DNA of 64,000 nt from Bradyrhizobium ontarionense (GCF_021088345.1 NZ_CP088156.1:2480001-2544000); one strand, 5' to 3'; shown: positions 9,923 through 19,726, counted from the stretch's first letter. The notes: a model not told the origin generated them from the letters alone. Numbers and translations are program-made.

Positions 9923-10062
9923 CGTAGGGTGGGCAAAGCGATCGCCGCAGGCGGCGCGTGCCCACCGGCCCCGCGCACCGGCGCTCGTGATGGTGGGCAC
10001 GGCGCGCCGTACACGGCGTTCGCACGGAGGCAGCGTCGCATCGCGCCTTTGCCCACCCTACG
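9923..10062. repeat. Family A nested palindrome, copy 1
   Basis: The outer arms CGTAGGGTGGGCAAAG and CTTTGCCCACCCTACG are exact inverted repeats. An inner pair, CGTGCCCACC and GGTGGGCACG, lies inside them. Similar elements occur at 44922-45064 and 63303-63437. This copy sits between two same-strand genes and ends 11-26 bases before the candidate starts of the next gene, so it may have displaced its original leader. Confidence 0.9.
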
Positions 10063-10087
10063 CATCTCGCGTTTGGCGGGACTTGCA

Positions 10088-10981
10088 ATGCTCGCTCTTT
10101 CGGCCGTCCCTGCCCTCGCGGCACCAAAGCTGTTCGAAAGCGCGCAGATCACCCCGTCGGGCGAATACACCTTCGGCATCGAGGGACCAGCCGTCGACCG
10201 CGAGGGCAATCTGTACGTGGTCAATCTCGGCAAACCGGGCACGATCGGACGGCTGGCGCCGGAGGCTGTGGCCTCCGAGAAGTTCGCCGAACTGCCCGAA
10301 GGCAGCGTCGGCAACGCGCTTCGCATCGACGCCGGCGGCGTCATGTTTATCGCCGACTACAAGAAGCACAACATCTTCGCCATCGCTCCCGGCACCGTTG
10401 AGCCTCGACTCGTCTTCCATGCCGACGACATGAGCCAGCCCAACGACATCACCCTGGCGCGTGACGGCACGATCTATGCGAGCGATCCGAACTGGAAGGC
10501 GCGCAGCGGCCGCATCTGGCGCATCGCGAAGGGCTCCGATGGATCCATGCAAGGCGTGAGCATGACGGCACCGCGCGCGATGGGCACCGCCAACGGCATC
10601 GATCTCAGCCCCGACGGCCGCACGCTCTATGTCGGCGAATCCAACAGCGGCGAGATCTGGTCCTATGCGATCGAGGGCGATGCGCTCACGCGGCCGAAGC
10701 TGATCAAGACGTTCGAGCCGAACATGATCGACGGCCTGCGCACCGACACCAGCGGCCGGCTGTTCGTGGCGCGCATCCTGAAAGGCAGCATAGCCGTGCT
10801 GGCTCCAGACGGCCGCGCCCTCCGCGAGATCGCACTCAAGGCCAAGGAGCCGACCAACCTCGCCTTCGGCGGCAGCGACGGCAAGACGGTGTTCGTCACC
10901 CAGCGCCAGGGCGGTTTCATCGAATCGTTTCGCACTGACGTCGAAGGCCGCGAACATTGCCTGCAGCGCGGCGCGTGTTGA
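10088..10981 (+). CDS. SMP-30/gluconolactonase-like exported beta-propeller
   Basis: Predicted periplasmic six-bladed beta-propeller of the SMP-30/strictosidine synthase-like group, with repeated blade motifs such as EGPAVDREGNLYVVN, NDITLARDGTIYASD and NGIDLSPDGRTLYVGES. Asn-Asp and Asn-Gly pairs in those blades are the usual divalent-metal ligands, so a lactonase activity is plausible. With ATG 10088 the protein has 297 residues but only a 12-residue hydrophobic leader. TTG 10073 would add MAGLA and give a better signal peptide, and ATG 9917 would read straight through the palindromic repeat. Together with the upstream fused dehydrogenase it could oxidise a sugar and open the resulting lactone; this is inference. 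Confidence 0.75.
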   Translation: MLALSAVPALAAPKLFESAQITPSGEYTFGIEGPAVDREGNLYVVNLGKPGTIGRLAPEAVASEKFAELPEGSVGNALRIDAGGVMFIADYKKHNIFAIAPGTVEPRLVFHADDMSQPNDITLARDGTIYASDPNWKARSGRIWRIAKGSDGSMQGVSMTAPRAMGTANGIDLSPDGRTLYVGESNSGEIWSYAIEGDALTRPKLIKTFEPNMIDGLRTDTSGRLFVARILKGSIAVLAPDGRALREIALKAKEPTNLAFGGSDGKTVFVTQRQGGFIESFRTDVEGREHCLQRGAC

Positions 10982-11020
10982 CGCTCGCGCCCGATCGAAG
11001 GTGCCACCGTCGTCCTGCGG

Positions 11021-11563
11021 TCAGAGCCGCCCGCAGGCGCGAGCGCGCGTGATGAGCCACCGAAACCCGCGTTTGTGAAACGGAAGCACGGCTTTCAGAT
11101 AGACGACGCCAAAGGCATTGTGGGCATCACATACGGTCGAAATCACCATGCGGGCTCGCCCAGTGGGATCGTTGCGCAGAATGGACACACGAAAATCGAG
11201 ATGCGCGTTGTCGCGCCCGACGATGAGTTCATCAGACGTATGGACGAAGACCGTCCACCCGAGCATGCTATCGCCTTCCGAATAAGCGGGCTGCCGATCG
11301 CTCGACAGAATGTCGCGGCTGCGGGACACCTCCAACCCGAACGGCGCTGCAAGCGCATTGCGGAGGATGAGGATCGCCTTCATCCAGCCCGGCCGATGGC
11401 CGAAAATGGCGAAGAAGGCGTCGACGACCGACAGATCGGGACGGCTGAGTTCGATCGCGATCGACTCGCGGTAGTCACACCGCAGCAGCAACGCCCGATC
11501 GATGAGCGATGCGACCGGAAGCGACGTCTCCTGGATCGTGGTCGAGGATCGTCCAGATATCAT
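11021..11563 (-). CDS. DUF2867-like protein
   Basis: A 180-residue protein without signal peptide. The pattern of a short N-terminal helix (LIDRALLLRCDYRESIAI), an HRPGWMKAILILRNALAAPFGLE segment and a C-terminal beta-rich domain ending PFHKRGFRWLITRA resembles DUF2867 proteins, whose function is unknown; they resemble lipid/polyketide-cyclase-like folds. ATG 11563 is chosen because homology-like sequence starts just after it. The gene converges on the propeller gene (40-base gap) and is followed upstream by repeat-rich sequence. Base composition is somewhat less GC-rich than the neighbours. The family assignment is from memory of the motif order and is tentative. Confidence 0.55.
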   Translation of the reverse strand: MISGRSSTTIQETSLPVASLIDRALLLRCDYRESIAIELSRPDLSVVDAFFAIFGHRPGWMKAILILRNALAAPFGLEVSRSRDILSSDRQPAYSEGDSMLGWTVFVHTSDELIVGRDNAHLDFRVSILRNDPTGRARMVISTVCDAHNAFGVVYLKAVLPFHKRGFRWLITRARACGRL

Positions 11564-12057
11564 CGGTCTCGTGCCTCGGCATCGGCTGGCAGCTCCGATC
11601 CAAGCAATCTCCTCGTGCCTGCACAAGTCTCGCGTGTCGCCGATGGCGATTTGACGCGTCTGCCCCGCACAGGCGAGGCATCCGGTACGCCGCGGCCTCT
11701 CGACCGATCACCACCGCCAGTGGCTACTGGATCGTCCGCATTCGCGGACGACGACAGCCGCGACATACGCAATCAGCGGCTCTGAGAGATGCGTTCAACA
11801 AACTCGCTGTCGTCCCGGGCAAGCCGCGCCGACGCAACAGCGTTGGCGCGGCGCCGACCCGGGATCCATACTCACAAATGCCAATGTTCGGCACACGAGT
11901 GGTGACCGGCGTTCGCACCAATTGCGGCCGGTGGTTATGGGTCCCGGCGTTCGCCGGGACGACACTGTGTATGAGGTGGGCAGCTTCCACCCCACCCCCG
12001 CCTGTCAGTCCTCGGCCAGGTGAGGACCATGGTCGCGACATCGCCTTCGTTGATCGC
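11564..12057. other. Gene-free stretch with palindromic repeat
   Basis: No convincing gene on either strand. It carries the long imperfect palindrome at 11809-11964. The remaining sequence (11564-11808 and 11965-12057) has short overlapping open frames in several registers, but none has a signal, a domain or coherent codon use. Confidence 0.6.
11809..11964. repeat. GTCGTCCCGG-type imperfect palindrome
   Basis: The element begins GTCGTCCCGGGC and ends GCCGGGACGAC, giving inverted termini around about 130 bases of loosely paired sequence that includes GACCCGGGATCCATA and GGTTATGGGTCCCGGCG. It belongs to the general class of GTC(G/A)T(T/C)CC-ended intergenic palindromes seen elsewhere in this window (37304, 41995, 55561) but is longer and more diverged. 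Confidence 0.7.
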
Positions 12058-12429
12058 TCACCGCCCGTACACGACCGGTGCGCGGCGCACGAACACGGGC
12101 GGCGGCAGGTCGCGCTGCCAGACGCGGCCGTCATCGAACTGGATGCGCATGCCGTCAGGCGAATAGACCACGCTCTCGTCACGCGCATCGATCCAGAGTC
12201 GGCTATCGGGAGCGTTCCAATCCGGCCAGGCGCGCAACGACTCACCGGTCTCGGTGGTCAGGTTCACGGAATCTCCGTTCTGGGTCACGAAAGCGGGCGC
12301 GCCGATCATGCCGTCGCGGCACATCTGGATGCAGCGGTAGGTTCCGGTCAGGTTAGTCAGGGGTTCGGCGGATGCGCTGCCCACGACGCAGGCGGCCAGC
12401 AATCCAACAACCAGCGGTACATGTTTCAT
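12058..12429 (-). CDS. Small exported protein of unknown function
   Basis: A 123-residue protein with a clear Sec signal peptide (about 1-21, cleavage after ASA). The mature part has LTGTYRCIQMCRDG, with two cysteines four apart, then beta-rich segments such as GDSVNLTTETGESLRAW, RLWIDARDESVVYSPDG and RIQFDDGRVWQRDLPP. The alternation suggests a small beta-sheet domain, perhaps lipocalin-like. I do not recognise a named family. It is on the same strand as, and 107 bases downstream of, the transglutaminase cassette, so it could be cotranscribed as a substrate or accessory. ATG 12429 starts directly at the signal peptide; the open frame extends 14 codons further upstream but these look non-coding. 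Confidence 0.7.
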   Translation of the reverse strand: MKHVPLVVGLLAACVVGSASAEPLTNLTGTYRCIQMCRDGMIGAPAFVTQNGDSVNLTTETGESLRAWPDWNAPDSRLWIDARDESVVYSPDGMRIQFDDGRVWQRDLPPPVFVRRAPVVYGR

Positions 12430-12536
12430 CTCGATCACTCCATCGCTTGTACGGGACGTGTCAGCCCCCAAGCCCTCGGCCGGATCAAGCGCAAACGCAG
12501 CAAATCGTTCCGCTGGTTCCCACGACTGGAACCGCC

Positions 12537-13415
12537 CTACTCGACCATGACGACGTCGACGGCGACGCCAAGCTTCTGCTTGCGCGAGCCGACGATGATG
12601 CCATCGACCGGCGAGACATCCGAGAAGTCGCGGCCCATGCCCAGGATGATGTGATCGTTGCCGACCACGAGATCATTGGTCGGGTCGAAGCCGATCCAGC
12701 CCAGCTTCTCGCCGCACCACAAGGATACCCAGGCATGAGTCGCATCGGCGCCCTGCAGCCGCGGCTTACCCTCCGGCGGAATCGTGCGCAGATAACCGCT
12801 GACATACGCCGCCGGCAGACCGAGCCCGCGCAGGCCCGCGATCATCACATGGGCGAAGTCCTGGCAAACGCCGTGACGATGATCGAACACCTCGCGGAGC
12901 GGCGTCGAGATCACCGTCGCCTTCGGATCGTATTTGAACTCCTTGCGGATGCGCCGCATCAAGTCGGCGGCGCCGGCGACGATCCCGGTGTCGGCCGGAA
13001 AGCTCGCTGCGGCATACTCCGTCACCGGCTCCAGCACCGGCACCAGCGCGCTGGCGAAGACGTAGCCGATCGGCGACGACGGCCCGAGACTGGTGGCCTC
13101 GAAGGCGTCGTCGCGCACGTTCTCCCAGGCCTGGCTCGGCGCGTCGCGCTCCGGCGGCGTCCGCGACAGCTTCACCCGCGAGCGCGAGTCGATGCGCAAA
13201 TGGCGATGCTGGGTGTCGATGACGATGCTCTCGGTCAGCGTGCCGAAGAAATCGCGCCGCGCGGCCCGCTCCGACGGACGCGGCCGGATCTCGACGCTGT
13301 GGGAAATCAGCTCCTGGCCGTCGCCGCTCAGCGGCTCCAGCCGCAGCGAGCAGCGCGCGAAGCTGACGGCGCTCTCATATTCGTAGGTGGTGACATGCCG
13401 GATGTCGTAGATCAC
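12537..13415 (-). CDS. Transglutaminase-like cysteine protease family protein
   Basis: A 292-residue protein with a beta-rich bacterial transglutaminase N-terminal domain (about 1-95) and a transglutaminase core (about 140-265). The papain-like triad is visible: Cys184 in HGVCQDFAH, His227 in ATHAWVS and Asp244 in GFDPTND. Family members act as peptidases, amide-bond formers or hydrolases; the substrate here is unknown. Translation starts at a GTG whose last bases overlap the TGA of the upstream ATP-grasp/alpha-E gene (GTGA), so the two are coupled. This is the third gene of a cassette that also encodes a second transglutaminase fused to DUF2126. Confidence 0.92.
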   Translation of the reverse strand: MIYDIRHVTTYEYESAVSFARCSLRLEPLSGDGQELISHSVEIRPRPSERAARRDFFGTLTESIVIDTQHRHLRIDSRSRVKLSRTPPERDAPSQAWENVRDDAFEATSLGPSSPIGYVFASALVPVLEPVTEYAAASFPADTGIVAGAADLMRRIRKEFKYDPKATVISTPLREVFDHRHGVCQDFAHVMIAGLRGLGLPAAYVSGYLRTIPPEGKPRLQGADATHAWVSLWCGEKLGWIGFDPTNDLVVGNDHIILGMGRDFSDVSPVDGIIVGSRKQKLGVAVDVVMVE

Positions 13416-15946
13416 GCGAAGCCTGTGAGCTTTTCCGGCCTCGTCGCGTTCGGACCGTGCGGGAAGTAATGCTGGCCGATCGCTTCCGCCAGATTGAGCA
13501 GGTCCTGCTCCAGCGCGAACAGGGTCCGCCCGTCGAGATGGGCAGCCTCCGCTGCCGTCAGCCGTGCCCGCAGCGACACCGCGAGGCGCTGCGGACGCTC
13601 GATGAGCCCATTTTCCTTCAGCACCGGCAGGCTGGCGATGTGATCGTTCAGCACCTCGATCTGGAACGCGACCGAGCGCGGATTGTACAGGTCGAGCACG
13701 ACGAGGTCGCGGATCGGCGCCAACGACGGCCCGATCAGGTAGCGCGAGCGGTAGGTGATCTGGCAATCGACCAGGGTGAGCAGGACGTCGAGATCCTCGG
13801 GCGTTGCTTCGTTATAGCCGAACTGGCGCGCGAAGCGCGCCGTGTTGATGGCGCGCTCGGCGCGGCGGCCGATGTCGAGGAAGCGCCAGCCGGCGGCGCG
13901 GTTCATGTTTTCCTGGGCAAGGCCGGCGAAGCTCGCGAGCTTCTCCAGCGTGAGCTCGGCAAGGCTGAGGACGGCATCCTCGTCGTCGGCCTCCTGCGCC
14001 AGACAGGTCGGCATCTCGGTGATGACCTGCCAGGCGTCAGGCGACAGCCGCTCGCGCAGCGAGGTCGCGGTGCGCTGGGCCGATCTGAGCAGCGACAGCG
14101 CCGAGCCGAACTGCGCCTCGGCCTGCAGCGCCTCCGCCGCCACCTGGAATCCCTTGCTGCGCGAGGTCTGCTCAACCGCGCCCCACGCGAACAGCAGCCG
14201 CTGGATGCGCTCGGCGGTGTTGAGCTGCGCCGGCGAGTCCTTGCCGGGATCGCGATGTTGGGCTGCGAGCACGCGGATCAGCCGCAAGGTCGCCTCGGCG
14301 CGCTCCAGGTAACGTCCCAGCCAGAACAGATTGTCAGCGGCGCGGCTCGGCAGCACACCTGCGATGCGCCGGATCCGGACATTGTCGGAGCCCGGCAGCA
14401 GGCTGCGTGCCGCCACCGCCTTGTCGCCGACCACCCAGACATCCGCGGCACGTGCGCCGTCACCCATCGACACCGCACGCGCATCGAGCTTATCGGCGAT
14501 ACGGCAGAAGCCGCCGGGCATCACGGTCCAGCCGTCGGGCGTGGCCGCCGCGAACACGCGCAGCACGAACGGCCGCGGTGCGATCCGGCCGTCCTGCCAC
14601 ACCGGCGTGGTCGACAGCCGCACCACCTCCTGGCCGACATAGTCGATGCCGCGCGCGGTGATCGCGGCGCGCAGCCTGTCGCGCTCGGCCGCCGACAACT
14701 CGCTCGCCAGCACGGGGCCGCTGCTGGCGAAGCCCGGCACGGCGCGACCATAGGCGCCTTCGATCGCGAAATCCTCGAGCCGCGACAGCACCTCGTCGCG
14801 CGCCGATTTCTGGCCGCACCACCAGGTTGCGATGTGCGGGATCTTGAGATCCTCGCCGAGCACGCGCCGCGACAGGCTCGGCACGAAGCCGAGCAGCGCG
14901 CGGGCCTCGAGCACGCCGGAGCCCGGCATGTTGGCAATCGCGACACCGCCCTTGCGCACGACATCCATCAGACCGGCGACGCCGAGCCGCGAGGCCGCAT
15001 CGAGCTCGAGCGGATCGAGCGAATTGGAATCGAGCCGCCGCAGCAGCACGTCGACGCGCTTCAGGCCCGCGACGGTGCGGATGTGCACGCGGTCGCCACT
15101 GACGGCGAGGTCGTCGCCTTCCACCAGCAGGAAGCCGAGATAGCGCGCGAGCGTCGCGTGCTCGAAATAGGTCTCGCTGAACGTGCCCGGCGTCAGCACG
15201 CCGATGCGCGGCTCGTCACGATCGGCGCTGGCGCGCAGCGAGTCACGAAAGGCCTCGAAGAACGGCGCCAGCCGCTCCACGTTCATCGATTTGTAGATCG
15301 AGGAGAAGGCGCGCGACAGCACCAGCCGATTCTCGAGCGCATAGCCCATGCCGGACGGCGCCTGGGTGCGGTCGTTGAGGACCCACCACCCTCCGTCGGG
15401 GCCACGACCGATGTCGGCAGCGTAGACGCTGAGGAAGCGCCCCCCCGGCGGTTTGACGCCGCAGACCGGACGCAGATATTCGCTGGAGCCGGCGACGGCA
15501 GCCGCCGGCAGCGCGCCGCTCGCGACCAGACGCCCCTCGCCGTAGATGTCCTTGAGGACGCGTTCGAACAGCTCGGCACGCTGGGCGATGCCTTGGGACA
15601 GCTGCGCCCACTCGGCCTCGTCGATCAGCAGCGGCAAGTGGCTCAGCGGCCACGATCGCTCGGCGTTGTCGCCGGGCGCCCGATAGGTGACGCCGGCCTC
15701 ACGCAGATGGCGATCGGCAGAGGCGAAGCGGCGGTCGACGTCGGTCGGCGCGAGTGCGGCGAAAGTGTCGGCGAAGCGGGCCCAGACCGGCCGCGGCTGG
15801 CCGTCGGCGCCGATGAACTCATCGGGGATCCCCGGCAGCCGCGCATAGTCGCGGGCCCATTGCGCGGCACGACGCAAGACCGGACGCGCCGCCAGCCGAC
15901 CGGCGGCGGGGCTCGCTCCCTGGTCCTGGCCGCCCGGGCCGTCCAT
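13412..15946 (-). CDS. Circularly permuted ATP-grasp fused to alpha-E domain
   Basis: An 844-residue fusion. Residues about 60-500 match the circularly permuted ATP-grasp type (formerly DUF404/DUF407), with family stretches GVLTPGTFSETYFEHATLAR, VEGDDL and IPHIATWWCG. Residues about 530-835 match the helical alpha-E domain (formerly DUF403), beginning PSRAADNLFWLGRYLERAE. In many bacteria these are two separate adjacent genes; here they are one polypeptide. Comparative genomics has predicted that such ATP-grasp proteins form amide bonds to make or tag peptides, with transglutaminases as trimming or transferring partners. No signal peptide, so cytoplasmic. ATG 15946 is 30 bases after the transglutaminase-DUF2126 gene. 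Confidence 0.92.
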   Translation of the reverse strand: MDGPGGQDQGASPAAGRLAARPVLRRAAQWARDYARLPGIPDEFIGADGQPRPVWARFADTFAALAPTDVDRRFASADRHLREAGVTYRAPGDNAERSWPLSHLPLLIDEAEWAQLSQGIAQRAELFERVLKDIYGEGRLVASGALPAAAVAGSSEYLRPVCGVKPPGGRFLSVYAADIGRGPDGGWWVLNDRTQAPSGMGYALENRLVLSRAFSSIYKSMNVERLAPFFEAFRDSLRASADRDEPRIGVLTPGTFSETYFEHATLARYLGFLLVEGDDLAVSGDRVHIRTVAGLKRVDVLLRRLDSNSLDPLELDAASRLGVAGLMDVVRKGGVAIANMPGSGVLEARALLGFVPSLSRRVLGEDLKIPHIATWWCGQKSARDEVLSRLEDFAIEGAYGRAVPGFASSGPVLASELSAAERDRLRAAITARGIDYVGQEVVRLSTTPVWQDGRIAPRPFVLRVFAAATPDGWTVMPGGFCRIADKLDARAVSMGDGARAADVWVVGDKAVAARSLLPGSDNVRIRRIAGVLPSRAADNLFWLGRYLERAEATLRLIRVLAAQHRDPGKDSPAQLNTAERIQRLLFAWGAVEQTSRSKGFQVAAEALQAEAQFGSALSLLRSAQRTATSLRERLSPDAWQVITEMPTCLAQEADDEDAVLSLAELTLEKLASFAGLAQENMNRAAGWRFLDIGRRAERAINTARFARQFGYNEATPEDLDVLLTLVDCQITYRSRYLIGPSLAPIRDLVVLDLYNPRSVAFQIEVLNDHIASLPVLKENGLIERPQRLAVSLRARLTAAEAAHLDGRTLFALEQDLLNLAEAIGQHYFPHGPNATRPEKLTGFA

Positions 15947-15976
15947 ACCCTGATCCTCCGCGCAAACTCCGTTCCA

Positions 15977-18900
15977 TCAATGCAGGAGCGGCCTGCGCAA
16001 GTCGAGGGTCATCGGGAATTCATTTGTGCGTTCCTCGGGCGGCAACACGATTCGTCCCGGAGTGTGGCCGTGATCCTGGAAGCGGGCGAGCCGCCGCGCC
16101 TCCGCCTCGTACGAGTTGATCGGCTTGGTCTCGTAGCTGCGGCCACCCGGATGCGCCACGTGGTAGACGCAGCCCCCCAACGAGCGACCGTTCCAGGTAT
16201 CGATCAGGTCGAAGGTGAGCGGCGAATGCACCGGAACGGTCGGGTGCAGGCCGGAGGCCGGCTGCCACGCCTTGAAGCGCACCGCCGCCACGGCCTCCGC
16301 AGAGCGCCCCGTAGAGGTCATCGGCATCGTTCTACCATTACAGGTGACGAGATGACGGCCTTCGATGAAGCCTTCAGCCTTTACTTGAAGTCGCTCGACC
16401 GAAGAGTCGACGTACCGGACAGTGCCGCCGGCTGCGCCCTCCTCACCCAGCACGTGCCAGGGCTCCAGTGCCTGCCGCAGCTCCAGCGTCACGCCGCCAT
16501 GCTGGACCCGACCGAAGGTTGGGAAGCGAAATTCGAGCTGCGCCTGGTACCACTCCGGCGAGAAGTCGTAGCCGGACGACCGCAGTTCATCCAGCACATC
16601 AAGAAAGTCTTGCCATATGAAGTGAGGCAGCATGAAGCGGTCGTGCAGCGCGGTGCCCCAGCGCACGAACTTGCCGTCCTGCGGCTCGCGCCACAGTTTG
16701 GCGATCAGCGCGCGGATGAGGAGCTGCTGCGCCAGCGACATGCGCGGATCCGGCGGCATTTCGAGCGCGCGGAACTCGACCAGGCCGAGCCGACCTGTCG
16801 GCCCTTCCGGCGAATAGAGCTTGTCGATGCAGATCTCCGCGCGATGGGTGTTGCCCGTGATGTCGACCAGCAGATGCCGGAACAGCCGGTCGACCAGCCA
16901 CAGCGGCACGCTCTGCCCGACAGGCGGCACATTGGCGAGCGCGACCTCCAGCTCATAGAGGCTGTCGTGCCGCGCCTCATCGATGCGCGGCGCCTGGCTG
17001 GTCGGCCCGATGAACATGCCGGAGAACAAATAGGACAGCGCTGGATGCCGCTGCCAATACAGGACGAGACTCTTCAGCAGATCCGGGCGGCGCAGGAACG
17101 GCGAATCCGGTGGCGAGCTGCCGCCGATCACAACGTGATTGCCGCCGCCGGTGCCGGTGTGGCGACCGTCGATCAGGAAGCGATTGGCGCCGAGCCGCAC
17201 CTTGGCGGCGTCCTCATAGAGACCGAAGGTGATGTCGACCGCCTGCCGCCAGCTCGAGGCCGGCTGGATATTGACCTCGATCACGCCGGGATCGGGCGTC
17301 ACCTTGATCACCTCGATGCGCGGATCGAACGGCGGTGCATAGCCTTCGACGTGAACCTTGATCTGCATCGCCTCGGCGGTGGCTTCAACCGTTGCGATCA
17401 ATTCCAGGTAATCCTCGATGGTTTCGACCGGCGGCATGAATACGCAGAGAACACCGTCGCGGATCTCGACCGACATCGCGGTGCGCACGCCGAGCCCGCC
17501 CCAGGACTGATACCGAACATCCTGACGCTGCGGCGACACGCGATCGCGCTTCTGGAGTGGCGGCACCTGCGGCACGATCACCGGACGCCCGGGCGCAAAC
17601 ACCGGCAGCGGGCCGCGCGCCTCCATCGGATCCTGCTCATGGACGTACGGGAAATCCTCGGGAGGAATGTAGGCGAGCGAGGCAATCGGCAGCCGCAGGC
17701 CGAGCGGCGAGTCGCCGGGAATCAGGAACAGCCGCTTGCGCCGCAGCCCCCAGCGTTCGCTGCGCCAGCGCCTTGGCTGTGCATTCCAGCGCTGGATCGG
17801 CAGCACGAAGCCGCGCGGAAGATGCAGCCCTTCGTCGAACACCCGCGCCATGCGCGCGCGCTCTTCCGCGTCGGCCAGCTTGGAGTCGAGCGCGTCGACG
17901 TTCTCCGGCAGCGCTGCTTCCTTCTGCAGCCAATGCGCGGGGTCTTCGAATGCCGGCATCACGTAGTCGGGCTCGAGCCCGAGCGTCTCGGCGGCCGTAT
18001 CGAGGAAACGCTGCGCGTCCTCGATCGTGGCTACGCGGGGGCCGTCGACGCTTGCGATCAGGTCCGGATTGCGCCAGATCGGCTCGCCGTCCTTGCGCCA
18101 GTAAAGTCCGAACGCCCAGCGCGGCAGGCTCTCGCCGGGATACCATTTGCCCTGGCCATAATGGAGCAGACCACCGGGCGCGAAACGAGATCGCAGCCGC
18201 CTGATCAGGCTGTCGGCAAGCCCTCGCTTGGTCGGGCCGACGGCGGCCGTATTCCACTCCTCCGATTCCATGTCGTCGATCGATACGAAGGTCGGCTCCC
18301 CGCCCATCGTCAGGCGCACGTCATCGGCCGCGAGATCGGCATCGACAGCTTCGCCCAGCCGGTCGAGCTTGTCCCACGCATCGTCCGAAAACGGCCGGGT
18401 GATCCGCGGCGCTTCGCGGATGCGCCTCACATTCATCTCGAAGTGGAAGTCGACCTCGGCAATGCTGGCGCTGCCGCTGATAGGTGCGGCGGATCGGTAA
18501 TGCGGCGTCGCAGCCACCGGGATATGCCCCTCGCCGGCGAGCATGCCCGATGTCACGTCGAAGCCGATCCAGCCGGCGCCGGGCAGATAGACCTCGGCCC
18601 AGGCGTGCAGATCGGTGAAATCGTTCTCGACCTCGCGCGGCCCCTCGATCGGATCGATGTCGGGACGGAGCTGAATCAAATAGCCGGACACGAACCGGGC
18701 GGCGAGCCCGAGGTGCCGCAAGGTCTGGATCAGGAGCCACGCGGAATCTCGGCACGAGCCCGCCGAGCTCGTCAGCGTCTCTTCAGGCGTCTGAACGCCC
18801 GGCTCCATCCGGATGATATAACGAATCTTTTTCTGCAGCTCAGAGTTGAGATCGACGAGATAGTTGACGGTGTTGTCGGCTTCGCGCGGAATCGACTTCA

Positions 18901-19291
18901 AATAATCAGCGAACAGCGGCCCAGGCTCGATCGTTTCCAGATAGGGGGCGAGCTCAGCCCTCAGACTCTCGGGATAGGCGAACGGGAAGCTGTCTGCGTA
19001 AGGCTCGACGAAGAAGTCGAACGGGTTGATCACGGTCATCTGCGCCGTGAAGTCGACCTCGATCTTGAATTCGTTCACCTTCTCCGGAAAGACGTAGCGC
19101 GCCAGCCAGTTGCCCTGCGGGTCCTGCTGCCAATTCACGAAATGGTTCGTTGGCGTGATCTTGAGCGAGTAGCTCAGCACAGGCGTCCTGGTATGTGGTG
19201 CCGGACGCAGACGGATGGTCTGCGGGCCCAGCTCCACCGGACGATCATATTTGTAATGGGTGACGTGATGTAATGCGACGTAGATGGACAC
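15977..19291 (-). CDS. Transglutaminase-DUF2126 large protein
   Basis: A 1104-residue cytoplasmic protein. The N-terminal beta domain (about 1-110) starts [20 protein letters not shown] transglutaminase core follows with Cys180 in [10 protein letters not shown], His229 in DLHAWAEV and Asp245 in GFDVTSG. From about residue 310 the protein is DUF2126, with landmarks [24 protein letters not shown] and a C-terminal segment near residue 1060 ([20 protein letters not shown]). DUF2126 has been linked in the literature to amidoligase folds related to glutamine synthetase/COOH-NH2 ligases; that is recalled, not shown here. The start is GTG 19291 with GGAG about 12 bases upstream. It heads the three-gene cassette. 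Confidence 0.93.
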   Translation of the reverse strand: MSIYVALHHVTHYKYDRPVELGPQTIRLRPAPHTRTPVLSYSLKITPTNHFVNWQQDPQGNWLARYVFPEKVNEFKIEVDFTAQMTVINPFDFFVEPYADSFPFAYPESLRAELAPYLETIEPGPLFADYLKSIPREADNTVNYLVDLNSELQKKIRYIIRMEPGVQTPEETLTSSAGSCRDSAWLLIQTLRHLGLAARFVSGYLIQLRPDIDPIEGPREVENDFTDLHAWAEVYLPGAGWIGFDVTSGMLAGEGHIPVAATPHYRSAAPISGSASIAEVDFHFEMNVRRIREAPRITRPFSDDAWDKLDRLGEAVDADLAADDVRLTMGGEPTFVSIDDMESEEWNTAAVGPTKRGLADSLIRRLRSRFAPGGLLHYGQGKWYPGESLPRWAFGLYWRKDGEPIWRNPDLIASVDGPRVATIEDAQRFLDTAAETLGLEPDYVMPAFEDPAHWLQKEAALPENVDALDSKLADAEERARMARVFDEGLHLPRGFVLPIQRWNAQPRRWRSERWGLRRKRLFLIPGDSPLGLRLPIASLAYIPPEDFPYVHEQDPMEARGPLPVFAPGRPVIVPQVPPLQKRDRVSPQRQDVRYQSWGGLGVRTAMSVEIRDGVLCVFMPPVETIEDYLELIATVEATAEAMQIKVHVEGYAPPFDPRIEVIKVTPDPGVIEVNIQPASSWRQAVDITFGLYEDAAKVRLGANRFLIDGRHTGTGGGNHVVIGGSSPPDSPFLRRPDLLKSLVLYWQRHPALSYLFSGMFIGPTSQAPRIDEARHDSLYELEVALANVPPVGQSVPLWLVDRLFRHLLVDITGNTHRAEICIDKLYSPEGPTGRLGLVEFRALEMPPDPRMSLAQQLLIRALIAKLWREPQDGKFVRWGTALHDRFMLPHFIWQDFLDVLDELRSSGYDFSPEWYQAQLEFRFPTFGRVQHGGVTLELRQALEPWHVLGEEGAAGGTVRYVDSSVERLQVKAEGFIEGRHLVTCNGRTMPMTSTGRSAEAVAAVRFKAWQPASGLHPTVPVHSPLTFDLIDTWNGRSLGGCVYHVAHPGGRSYETKPINSYEAEARRLARFQDHGHTPGRIVLPPEERTNEFPMTLDLRRPLLH

Positions 19292-19726
19292 GTGGGGTTC
19301 GATGCTCCAGCAACTTTTTTAAGCAGAACATTGCTATGCTCAGGGATCAAGCACTAACAACGGGCAGAGCTGCCTATGAACTATCCTGAGCTCAAAACGA
19401 CGCTTTCCGAGCCCTTTTGCCGGCCGACCACCGACGAGTCAGGTGCACCAGGGGCACAAACCGGTCGTTTTTCCTGCCGGTCACGGCATGTCGGCCGGTT
19501 ATTTGAAGAACGGGTGCAGAACAGCGGCCCGCGGACTGCGCGTTTCCGCCGAGTTGTCCACAGCAGAAACCCGGAACATGCTCACGGAAGATTGACCGGA
19601 TCGCCATAGTTCGGGTTAACCCCGAAATATGAACTAACAAGAACTAATAGCGTTGCATCCGCCGCAATTGCTTGATAGCTCGACTACACGTGCTATTTAG
19701 GACACTCTCGTTGAAAGGAGAATCAA
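19292..19726. other. Divergent intergenic region
   Basis: This separates the transglutaminase cassette (minus) from a small basic protein gene (plus) and must hold both promoters. Its composition is lower in GC than its surroundings near both ends. No good reading frame or repeat was found. A weak plus-strand candidate is TTGCTT at 19668-19673, 17 bases before TGCTAT at 19691-19696; only the -35 box resembles consensus. Confidence 0.5.

Noticed and set aside
13457..19273. A 1938-codon stop-free frame on the plus strand, antisense to the transglutaminase cassette
   Set aside because: It spans two well-supported minus-strand genes and the gap between them. In GC-rich DNA with strong third-position bias one antisense frame is often free of stops. 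Its translation is rich in Arg/His/Asp/Gln/Ala, with no recognisable domain.
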